Assembly (NCBI GenBank): GCA_001986395.2
Contig: MQVO02000030.1
Span: 1-64,000 of the forward strand
DNA length: 64,000 bases
Reading direction: 5' to 3'
DNA from: Irpex lacteus
Lineage: Eukaryota; Basidiomycota; Agaricomycetes; Polyporales; Irpicaceae
The notes under the pieces were generated by a model. The model was not told the DNA's origin and ran no database searches. It saw only the letters and a program-made list of their open reading frames with translations. Positions 1-10,200 of this stretch are shown here, piece by piece. A program made the position numbers and the translations under genes. Each line of letters opens with the position of its first letter. The first letter of the stretch is position 1.

Positions 1-356
1 AGGATTCAGCCGTATTCGATTTCGTACCAAGTATCGTATTCGTATTAGTCTAGGTCAGTCAAGGATAGGTTATTCTCTTACTTCTTACTCTCTCACTCTA
101 CTCTCTACTCTCTACTCTCTCAACTCCAACCCACCATTCTATAGTCTATAGTTCCTGTCTAACAATCTTTCACTCCCCAACACGAACGACCGGGATAGAT
201 CGACCTAACGTCTGGTCCATTGACTCTCGGCAGAACGAGATAAGGCTTGTGTATCGTAGACTGTACTCTGACCTTCGTGTCTGACACTTACCGCGTCTTA
301 GTCTTCTTACGTATCCCAGGCCGCCGCACTTGCTATCTCATTTTCTGATCTCGACA
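1..356 (+). repeat. Gypsy 5' LTR (3' part only)
   Basis: Matches 12890-13245 base for base as far as I compared, without indels. It ends in CA just before a primer binding site. The first part of the LTR (TGTAACGCC end) lies outside the window. Confidence 0.93.
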
Positions 357-358
357 TC

Positions 359-376
359 TGGAGCCCACCGCGAGGG
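359..376 (+). other. Primer binding site of the Gypsy element
   Basis: Two bases after the LTR end, the sequence TGGAGCCCACCGCGAGGG starts with TGG, the complement of a tRNA CCA end, as expected for a minus-strand primer site. I cannot name the tRNA. Confidence 0.65.
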
Positions 377-509
377 GGGAAGAAGATTTACAGTTAAGGA
401 AATCGTAGACTCAACCAGGTAACTTGTGTATGGGTAGTGAAAGTTCACTCTCATTATCAAGTCCACCATCAACCATTCAACACCAACCACTCCCACGTCT
501 AGGTCATCG

Positions 510-3468
510 TTGCCCACCATGGCGGCGGTACCACCACTATCAGTCACCGACATGCCTTTCCTAGGAATGAAAGGAGCACCCAAGAAGTTCAAAGGAAAGT
601 CAGCCGATGTTGATATCTTTCTCCGACACTATGAGCGAATGATCCCAAAGTATAACCTGACCACTGATAAGGAACAGGTTGAGAACATTACGCAGTACTG
701 CTCTAAGGCTGTACGCCAGTTTATGGAAGGACTTAGTAGTTACCGAACCCCGAACTGGACTCAGTTTGCTAAGGACTTGCGTAAGTTCTACGAAGCTGAC
801 AAGGATTCGCGCGATACAAGGTGCGAGACTTGGAAAACTTTGTGATCACTAGCCGAGCAAAGGAACCATTTGCCAACCAAGCAGCATGGATGAAGTATAA
901 CCGTGAGTTTATTCGTATTTCAGGATGGCTCGAGGCCAAAGGCAAGATCGATAAGAGGAGCGAGCGATTTATTTCTGGAAAGAATTCCTCGTCGTTTCCG
1001 AGACCGCATTGAGCTTCGCCTCATGAGTTCCAAGCCTAATCACGATTTAGACACACCCTTCGACATTGCTGATGTTGTCAAAGCAGCAGAAAACCCTACT
1101 CAAGCGAGATCGTTTCGATAATGATAGATTGCCCTCTGATTCTGAAGACAGTGAGTCCGACACCTCTGATTCATCATCTGACTCCGAAAGCGAGAGCAGT
1201 GATGATGAGAAAGTCAAAGTAGCTGTAAAGAAAAAGCTTAAGAAAGCGCACTCTAAGGAAAAGGAGAAGCCGGTTCGTAAGACTCGATTTCGCCTCCCAA
1301 AGAAGTCGCATTCTGTAAGTTCATCAGAGTCTGAAAGTGATGACGAGTCGCATAAGTCCAAGTCAGGATCTAGTTCACCAGCAAAAGGAAGTAAAACTCC
1401 AAGCGAGGATGACTTTGAGCACCTAATCTCTAGGCTTAGCAAAATGAGCATCCAAGATCCTGAATATGCCACCGTATACTTCAAGGCCTATCGTATTGAT
1501 CCGATCATCAAAGAGTTAGTACCGACACCCAGCGAGCAGCGTCGTATATCACCCACGACCTCTGTCTCTGCCCCACGCGAACGTCAGAGCTTTGAACGTG
1601 AACCTCCACCGCATATGTCAGGTGGATTCTCCACTCAGAACTGTTTCGGTTGCGGAAAGCAAGGCCATTCAATGAGATTCTGTCCAGACCTTAGAGATCT
1701 AGCCAACAAAGGAGTTATTCGTTATGGACCAAACAACCAATGGGTTATGAGCAATGGCTCTTCCATTCGTCGTAATTTCCTTGGCGAACCTTTGACCGAA
1801 GCCATAGAAAGGCTACAAAGCTCTAGCAATCTTATTACCATTGATGACCAGCCAGCCGAAGCCGACCTGACAGATGATGAGGTTTACGCTATACAGCATG
1901 ACCAGAACCCTTATAGCTTCTTCAAGGGAGATATCGAATACGAGGACCCAGACATGGCCGCATACCCAGTAGAGTCATCTGACATGCGCATGAAGGCTAA
2001 GCGAGATAGGTTTCAAGGAGTAGTACCTCCACCACTTCGCAAAGATTCAGGTGCACGCTTCAAGGATAAGCAGAATCCAAACAAGGAGAATGTAGATCCT
2101 AAGTTCAAGCCTACGCCAAAGCCAGTCCCAGTTCCAGTCCCAGTTCGCCCTCATGAGGAAGATGTAAGGATGTTTGACCCCGATAACGATAGCGATATCG
2201 AAGAAGACATACCGCTCTCTCGTAAGAACGCCCAACGAAAGCCGCCACCGGGTATCCGGCACGACCAGTTCAAGCCGAAGCCAGCGTCTAATCCTGCACC
2301 ACGTGATGAACCAGCTAAGCGTCAGCCTCGCCAGTCGGAGATTCAAAGCCACGTCAACCCCAACACCGTCCTCGACAAGATGCTCAGTGCCCCTGTCAGC
2401 CTTCAAGTCGGAGAACTTATGGCAGTATCTCGCGAGATGACACAACGTATGCAGGATGTTCTGAGACTCAAGCAAGCCAAAGCACCAGCTGACTCTAAGC
2501 TAGCCACCGCTGCCGAGTATCAGGATGACGAACCCACCACAGTCGCCGCTTTCATGCCCAAGACCAGAAGCCAGCTCATTCGCCTCACGTTACACTGCAA
2601 CGGAATTCCGATAGAGACCATCATCGATACCGGATCCATGCTCAACATATGCAGCAAGAAGACTTGGCTCAACTGCATCAAGCAACCAGTCGACGTCACC
2701 CGCTCAATAGTCATGAACGATGCCAACGGCGGTGAAGGAACTCTGTCAGGATTCCTAGCCGAAGTCCCGTTACGCTGCGGAGACGTTCTAACCTTTGCAA
2801 ATATGTATATCGGCGAACATGCACCATTTGACCTGCTTCTCGGACGACCGTGGCAACGAGGAAATTTCATTACAATCGATGAGCGAAGAGAAGGAACCTT
2901 CCTAGTATTCAAGGATCAAGACTTGAACAGCCAATGGGAAATGCTAGTGGCAGGAGAAGCAAGACCACCTCCCGATATGTATGACGAGTTCTATTCACGC
3001 CAGAGGTCAAAGGTTCAGAAGGTTCGCATTAGCGAAGCTTACCTGTCCATGAACTCAGAAGACTCCACACACGCTCGGATTGAGGAGGTCAAGGATGATG
3101 AAGACCCTGCAACAGCCACCGAACCTCCTGAACGCTTACCGGAAGATCCTGCTGACAACAACCAGAAACGCAAAGCAGAAGTTCTAGAGTCCACGTTATT
3201 AGCATTAGACTTCCCGACCGGACTAGTCGAACAAGAACTCAGGAACTTTACGCTCAGCCCAGTTAGCCGATCCAGCCGAAAAGCTCAGGAAACCCTTACC
3301 GAAGACACTGCAAAGGTACTAGTCACTCAGTCAAGCAGTCAGGAATTAACAGAAATTTTTAATTGTATGGCTATTGACGAAAACGAGCAGCCAAGCAGCT
3401 CCACTGTGATAATCCAAGAAGAGAAGTCCCCATCAACTACCGCAAGAAGTCCCGAAGCCCAACAATAG
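510..3468 (+). pseudogene. Gypsy gag-protease region with frame breaks in gag
   Basis: Reading begins at ATG 510 with a capsid-like N-terminus, but gag-like sequence changes frame around 820-845, again near 940-960, and again near 1085, after which one frame stays open to 3468. The long frame has an acidic, serine-rich linker (about 1130-1400), a CCHC zinc knuckle CFGCGKQGHSMRFC (about 1651-1692) and a retropepsin-like domain with the active-site DTGS motif near 2626-2640 and a LLGRPW segment near 2836. Gag packages the RNA and the protease cuts the polyprotein. The frame changes could be mutations, assembly errors or programmed shifts; three in 300 bases argues against programmed shifting alone. 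Copies elsewhere in the genome would show which. Confidence 0.75.
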
Positions 3469-3551
3469 AGTTATCTACTGAAGATGAGAAGCGATTAGCT
3501 CATTTAGTAGAAAGCGAACTAAATTGCGGAGGACTTACCTTCAACCAGTGG

Positions 3552-6500
3552 ATGCGGAGCGCTCAAAAATACCTGCGAGAAGTCTTTGAAGCCGATATGC
3601 GTGCGATCGATGAAGGATGGGACACCTACGATGGACGAGAAAGTGAGATATTTGCTCGCAAAGATGACGAGCGAATGGCTTACCAGAGATCCGAACATCG
3701 CTGGGATGTCCTAAATCAAGATCGCCGAGTTCTCGGACGCTGGACGAATGAAGTTTCAAACTGGACCTACGAGCGAGGAAGACCGAGTGTTAGTACTGCA
3801 AACACAAGCGTAAATAACGTAAAAGACTCACCGTCGTCATTGCGCCCAGAGCCAGCACTCGTTCTAATGGGAAACGTCCCACCGAATCGCATCGAGGACC
3901 TGTTCGAAAGCATGCGATCAGAATTGCCCAAAGAGGAAATGAACGCACGGACTTGCCCGAAGCACCGAAGCGCCCACGCGTTCACACCATGTCACGCATA
4001 TTCCGGCTCGCACAATGTTACCGAGACCCGGAATTCGAGACCTGGGATGTCAAGAGAGCCTGGAAGAGGCCACCAGCCAAACCAGATCAGGAAAGGTCAG
4101 CCAGCTGATAAGGAAAATGGGGTCCGCAGCTACGGAAACGCCACACAGTCTAAAGGTAATCAAATGCATAACGTCAGTTTGGCACCTCGAGAGACCAATC
4201 AGACAACTCACCAACGCCCACAGACCTCAGCCTTCAGCTCGCCTTCTGACTCCAAAGCCCCACCTCAAGTAGGATCTGCCGTTTGGAAGAACCACCGACA
4301 GCCTGAAAAAGTCAACGGTCAGGTACGGAAAACGCACAGAAACAAAGCAGATAACATACCAAGACCAGGAAAGACTCCCCATGACGTCAGACAAGCCTAT
4401 CAGAGGCCACAACATTACCTATCAACGTCCCGAAATCAACCTGCGGCGCGCGATCACCGAACAAAAGAGCTCCAGAAGCGGTGGAGTCGACCGACACCGC
4501 CAACTGCCCCAAACGGCAGGAGTATGCGACCGCGCCCAGCCAACCAGAAGAAGGGACCACCACGCCAACCGACGTGCTTTGCATGCGGCGAACCCGGCCA
4601 CAAAATTTCACGATGCGACGAGGTAGAGAAACGCGAGCGACAAGGGGAATTAGAGCGAAGGGGATGGAAACTGAGGCTGCCGAATGGTCGCATTTTGCGG
4701 AAGCAAAATGGCGAGCCACTTCTGGCGCAGCTCAGCCACATGGATCGATCAGGGGAGGAGGAGCAGGGGAACTTGACCAGCGTAGATAGGGATGCGTCTG
4801 TAGTAGCAGAGTATGTCAGTAACGAAGATAAAAACGCTACGCACCGTGAACCTCGACTGCCCCACATCACTCCCGAACCTTCACCGCCAGACCCTCGTAT
4901 CTATCGTTCTATTGCCACATCACCAACGCCTCCCGCTCCTCCGCCCTCGCCAGCCAGTTCCGTGGTCGCCTACGACATGTCGGCCTCGGTTTCACGTCCT
5001 GCACCGCCGTACCCCGAAGGCGACCTGTTTCGCGTCGTCTTCCGCTTTATGCTGAGCCCTGCGCAGGCTGCTTGCTTGCCGTTGGGTCTTGCATACCATT
5101 GCGCCATGTACTTCGTCTCTCAGGCCTATCGTACCGTCGCCGACGCCGTTGCCGACATGTTCTCGTACTCCATCTTCAGGGTCACGCAACCCGACCTGGG
5201 AGAGCTTCTGCTCTTACCGGGACCCGTCAGCTTCAACGTCAGAAACAACGAATATCAAGTTACACGACACTTACGAGCAATCTTTGGACGGCGCAGTACC
5301 TCGAGCTTCGTACTGTGGTCCCCACTCCAGGACGTCTTGCGCTGCGCTTTGACCGCGGTACTCACCTGCGACCGCCTTATCATCGCCTGTGCGGACCAGT
5401 TCTTGCCCCCTGGACTTCACCCGAACGGTTGGACCTTCGTCGAGCATGTGGGATTACGGTACGTCGAGCCTGTTAGACTGCAGTCTCAGTTAGTAAACTC
5501 ACGCTCGAACAGAGACCCACCGGCACTTACCGCTGCCCCCAGCGACGAACCCACGTTCTACCATACAAAGAACGACCGCGATGACGACGACGAACCCAAG
5601 GGAATGGCCAGCCAACTAAGGAGAAGCGCAGAGGAAGCCCAGTTAGCAGAGTACAGAGAGATAATTGAAGGTAAGGCAGACGACGCTCCCCATCAAACTT
5701 GCCACGAGTCTGATCGAGATACAACAGATCAACTCCGGCTGCACGAGGAAAAGGCAGATGCCGAACTCCGGTCGTTCTTCGGATCGGACTCCGAGATCGA
5801 CGAATCCAGCGTCAGCAGTCTCAGCGACAGCGACGAGATTGACGTACCGATCTCGGGGATCACCAACGGCCACGTGGTGCCTGTCGACCAGCCCTACCCA
5901 ACTCCTCCTCCGTCTCCTGATCTCTCTCCTGCTCGTTCCCTCTGGATCTCTGTTCCCCCGACTCTCGTCGACGTCGTCTCTCGCCCTGATCTCGACCATG
6001 AGATCCCTCGCACACGCCACGCGGAGTTAGCAAAGAGGATCGTGGACGAGACTGAGCAGAGGTACGTACCAACTTCGTCGGGCTGTGTGCCAATCTCCTT
6101 GCCACACTCGCTCACCACTCTGCTCAGCCACTCTGTCCCGACCACTACTCCCGCCAGGCCCACATCACCCTACTCCGACGACGACTCGCTGCCCGAGCTT
6201 GTCAGCATCACGGACAGCGACATCGACCTCGACACTACCGACACCAGCGACTACGACACGGATTCCACCTCAGACGACGACGACGACCTCATTTTCCAAT
6301 TCGACAACAACGACAACGATGCCCCCGACGCTCCAGGAGCTCCTCTTCGTCGCGAAGAGGCTCGTCATCGCCCCGTGTTCACTCAAGCCAACCTTCCAGG
6401 CGTGCCTACCGACCGCGCCTTCGTTATGGACTCTCGTGTCGCCGAAGGGATTCGCAGACTGAGGATTGGCGAGGAGGGAAGCGACGAGGGGGAGGAATCA

Positions 6501-7247
6501 CACACTAGTAAGTCCTTCGACCGTGACGTGGACCTCTTCCTTGCCGAACCCGACTCGCATGGATGCTGGGGACCGCCTCCTGGTCTGGACGACGACTTCG
6601 ACATGCACTCACCTGCCGCCACCGATTCCGACTCTCTTGGCGACTCAGACTACTCAGCCCAGTCGGACGACTCTCAAATATCGAACGCACACGCTGCACT
6701 ACCACCAGCCATCGGATCCGTCGCCGCCGACTACCGCACTGTCAGCTCGCTCATCACAGACCTTCGACGCTATCACCCGCGCACTCACAACGATTTGTCT
6801 CGTTGGCTTCCCTCTCCAAGACAGCCTGCGGGTCCTCGTGATGAAGATACCCTCCTAGACAATCACCGTGATGCCCGGCGCGCGATCATTGATGAGATAG
6901 GCACCCTCGTCCAGCACGCACGAGTGCTTGGGCTCGACGGATTCCTTCGGTACTACAAGTCAATCACTCCGCGCTCCCTTGACATGGCTCTCGCCCTCGC
7001 TATACTGTTCTTTCCTAGGAACCCTTACGAAGGATGCCCATATCTTCATCCTCAGGAGGAACTCGAGGCCCTTCAAGCACGCGCATTCTACTCTGTTAGC
7101 AACCAGCATCATGACGCAATTCGGGCCATCGATCATACACTCTCGTTTCGTCTCAACGATGCCGACGCTAACTATGTCTTTTATCTCAGGGACACAGGAC
7201 GATTGGGACGGGACTGGGGGATGGAAACCGGCCTTAGCTCGGCCTGA
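3552..7247 (+). CDS. Extra Gypsy ORF, 1231 aa, with a second CCHC zinc knuckle
   Basis: An uninterrupted frame lies between the protease ORF and pol. The N-terminal 330 residues are basic and polar; a CCHC knuckle CFACGEPGHKISRC follows at about residues 343-356 with a basic stretch after it. Then come a proline-rich part, a more hydrophobic segment (about residues 490-660), long acidic Ser/Asp-rich tracts (about 740-960), and a more structured C-terminus. The knuckle suggests a gag-like nucleic-acid-binding protein, but a first knuckle already sits in the upstream ORF. The end overlaps the start of the pol frame by about 320 bases in another frame. Function unknown. It could be an acquired gene or a duplicated gag fused to a spacer. 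It might be expressed from its own start or by splicing; I saw no decisive signal. Confidence 0.6.
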   Translation: MRSAQKYLREVFEADMRAIDEGWDTYDGRESEIFARKDDERMAYQRSEHRWDVLNQDRRVLGRWTNEVSNWTYERGRPSVSTANTSVNNVKDSPSSLRPEPALVLMGNVPPNRIEDLFESMRSELPKEEMNARTCPKHRSAHAFTPCHAYSGSHNVTETRNSRPGMSREPGRGHQPNQIRKGQPADKENGVRSYGNATQSKGNQMHNVSLAPRETNQTTHQRPQTSAFSSPSDSKAPPQVGSAVWKNHRQPEKVNGQVRKTHRNKADNIPRPGKTPHDVRQAYQRPQHYLSTSRNQPAARDHRTKELQKRWSRPTPPTAPNGRSMRPRPANQKKGPPRQPTCFACGEPGHKISRCDEVEKRERQGELERRGWKLRLPNGRILRKQNGEPLLAQLSHMDRSGEEEQGNLTSVDRDASVVAEYVSNEDKNATHREPRLPHITPEPSPPDPRIYRSIATSPTPPAPPPSPASSVVAYDMSASVSRPAPPYPEGDLFRVVFRFMLSPAQAACLPLGLAYHCAMYFVSQAYRTVADAVADMFSYSIFRVTQPDLGELLLLPGPVSFNVRNNEYQVTRHLRAIFGRRSTSSFVLWSPLQDVLRCALTAVLTCDRLIIACADQFLPPGLHPNGWTFVEHVGLRYVEPVRLQSQLVNSRSNRDPPALTAAPSDEPTFYHTKNDRDDDDEPKGMASQLRRSAEEAQLAEYREIIEGKADDAPHQTCHESDRDTTDQLRLHEEKADAELRSFFGSDSEIDESSVSSLSDSDEIDVPISGITNGHVVPVDQPYPTPPPSPDLSPARSLWISVPPTLVDVVSRPDLDHEIPRTRHAELAKRIVDETEQRYVPTSSGCVPISLPHSLTTLLSHSVPTTTPARPTSPYSDDDSLPELVSITDSDIDLDTTDTSDYDTDSTSDDDDDLIFQFDNNDNDAPDAPGAPLRREEARHRPVFTQANLPGVPTDRAFVMDSRVAEGIRRLRIGEEGSDEGEESHTSKSFDRDVDLFLAEPDSHGCWGPPPGLDDDFDMHSPAATDSDSLGDSDYSAQSDDSQISNAHAALPPAIGSVAADYRTVSSLITDLRRYHPRTHNDLSRWLPSPRQPAGPRDEDTLLDNHRDARRAIIDEIGTLVQHARVLGLDGFLRYYKSITPRSLDMALALAILFFPRNPYEGCPYLHPQEELEALQARAFYSVSNQHHDAIRAIDHTLSFRLNDADANYVFYLRDTGRLGRDWGMETGLSSA

Positions 7248-10200
7248 GGTACGTGTAACAACCCCTCAAACACTTACGGTCTCTAACGGTCACGGTCTCT
7301 CAGCGTCCCCCATTCCATCGAGCCATCGTCTTCGACTCCAACGCCCCTGGTCACACGTATTCCGCCCCCACCAACGTACTCACAATTCTCCAACGCACCC
7401 GCATCTGAACACGCTCCCTACCTACGGCATCGGTTTCACTATTATAAGGTATGAAGCCTTATTACCCTTGCCCCACGCTATCACTTATTCCTGTCCATTG
7501 CGCAGTTTTGTTTCGTTATGGACATTTACATGGACTTCGACGACGTGGCAGAAAAGCGACGAAAACGGAGAAAAGTACGTATTACAGTCTCTATCGGTGG
7601 ACTTATCACTCACGCGCGTGGCTCTAGAAATCTGTATAACGAATATATGTGGCCTTACGGACTCAATTAGCCCGACGGACCCTCGCTACGGACCTCGCGC
7701 GTGTACGATAGTTCCCCGATGTATCTCTTCCCACCATCCCATTCCACTTGCGTTGTGTTTCACCGTCTCTTACGCACAGCTCCCGGCCTTCGCGCTTTGC
7801 CCTTGCGCCTTCGCCTGTAACTTAGCCATGTATTTCCTCGTTCCGTACGCCCTCTGCTCGTCACCATCTAGTACTTGTATGTATGTACTTGGTCTCTGGC
7901 AATACACCGGCGCCCTCGGCCGTGAACTCCGAATCTCCCCGAGTGACCACTGTGAACTTATGAGTAGCAGTCTATACTTAGCGTTTTTCGTTGTTCGCGC
8001 ATACGAATTTAAGTCTTTACTTACTTATAAGGACTTCACGTCGCTACTCTGCCGGAATGCCAGCGCTTCGACCTTAGAAAAATTCGCTAAGTGTCAGGCC
8101 TTGCCATTAGTACTGTACTCGGGCGCTACGGACTTAGGAAATCTCGTTCGCTTCAATTTCGTGCACTCACTCGCAAACTCGAGCGCATCGTACTTAGGTT
8201 TTCAGCACGGCTCAGTCATATCAGTCACGCAGTGTACTTGTAAAAACATTTCGGTGCCTTATGAGTATTTATTACTTTATAAGCAGCCTTTACAGTACAT
8301 AGCTGGGTCTTACCTTACTAGCTGTTACCTACCATTTCAGCCATTTGCGCAGGAGTTGTTAAGCATTTCGGACTTGCCATATAAGGCAGTTATAATGTTT
8401 GCATCTTCGGCTCAGTACTCTGACGCTCCGAGTGCCGATTTTCGAGCCCTCTCTTTTCCGTCACGTCATGCCTCACGCTTAGACAACTATATATTTGATG
8501 ATTATTCCAAATGTCAGCCTGCCCTCCCGCCCACCCTTAGAAAGTGTGTAGGCTATGATTATCAAAATATTTATGGGTCTTTGCATGCTCAGACTGCTTA
8601 TGATTATGATGACCACGATATGTCACCCGTGTATTGTAATTTCGCTGCAGCTAAGTATGTTGATGGTATTGATGATGATGAAGCTCCCTTATATTTGACG
8701 ACTTCAATGCATGAAGCCTTCGCCGATCTTGACGATGACGAGGTCGTCATCTGTATTGACGGGGAGGAGGTACACTCCGCTTGGAAGCGTAATGTATCTC
8801 AGAATTCTACTACTACGGAGCCGCAGAATGCAGATTCATTCACTATGTATAAGCGCGTGGACAGGAAAGTTAAGCCAGTACCTGCTGTATTCCCCGAGGA
8901 TGCACGAGTTATTCGTAAATTTCCTGAAGACCCGCTTAAGTCTCTGCCGCCGCTGCCGTACCAACCACCTGTGTTTGTCCCAGATCCAGGAGGACGCCTT
9001 ACTGAGGAAAACTTAGAAGAAATGAATGTCAATCCAAATGGCTTTCTCTTACCAGAAGAGGAGAAGTTATTCATTCATATTCTGAAGCTGAATCAGTATA
9101 GCTTTGTGTTTGAAGACAGCCAACGCGGATCATTCCGTGAAGACTATTTCTCTCCATACATCATTCCAATAGTACCTCACGAACCTTGGGCCTTTACAAA
9201 TATTCCAATACCCCCTGGAATTAAGGATAAGGTTGTTGAACTATTAAAGGAGAAGATAGCCGCAGGCGTTTACGAACCAAGCCAGTCATCATACCGCTCA
9301 CGTTGGTTCTGTGTTCTCAAGAAGAGTGGGAAGTTACGCCTAGTCCATGACCTACAACCCCTCAATAAAGTCACTATCCGAGACGCAGGATTGCCGCCAA
9401 ACCTAGACAACTTTGTGGAACCTTTTGCTGGACGTCAATGTTACTCAGTGTTTGATCTATACTGGGGATTCGATGCTCGCAAAGTTCACCCCAAGAGTCG
9501 TGATATGACCGCCTTCCTGACTCCGTTAGGATTATTACGTATCACATCACTACCAACTGGTTTCACAAATTCACCAGCAGAGTTCCAGGCATGTATGACC
9601 TTTATCCTCCAAGATGAGATCCCGCACATCGCAGATATATTCATTGATGACTTGCCTATCAAAGGGCCATCCTCAATCTATCCTGACATCAACGGTAATC
9701 CCGAAGTCCTCCCTCAGAATCCAGGTATACGCCGATTCATTTGGGAACATGCCAATGATGTTCATCGCATTCTTCATAGAGTAGGACATGCCGGAGGAAC
9801 TTTCTCGCCAGGAAAGATTCAGCTTTGTCAGCCAGAGGTTCTGATCGTTGGACAGAAATGTACTCCAGAAGGACGCTTACCTGATGAGCAGAAGATAGAG
9901 AAGATTCTCAAGTGGCCCACGCTTAAGACAGTAAAGGACGTACGAGGTTTCCTAGGCTTATGTGGAACCGTCCGAATCTGGATTAAGGACTACTCTCAGC
10001 TAGCACGACCCCTTACAGAGCTTGTACGCCATGATGTTGATTTTGAATGGGATGAACGCAGACAACAAGCCTTTGACGCTCTCAAAGCCGCTATTACGTC
10101 ACCACCTGCCTTACGTCCCATTGATTATACATCTGCTCTACCTGTAGTTCTATCAGTCGACTCAAGTTTTATGGCTGTAGGCTTCATTCTTTCCCAATAT

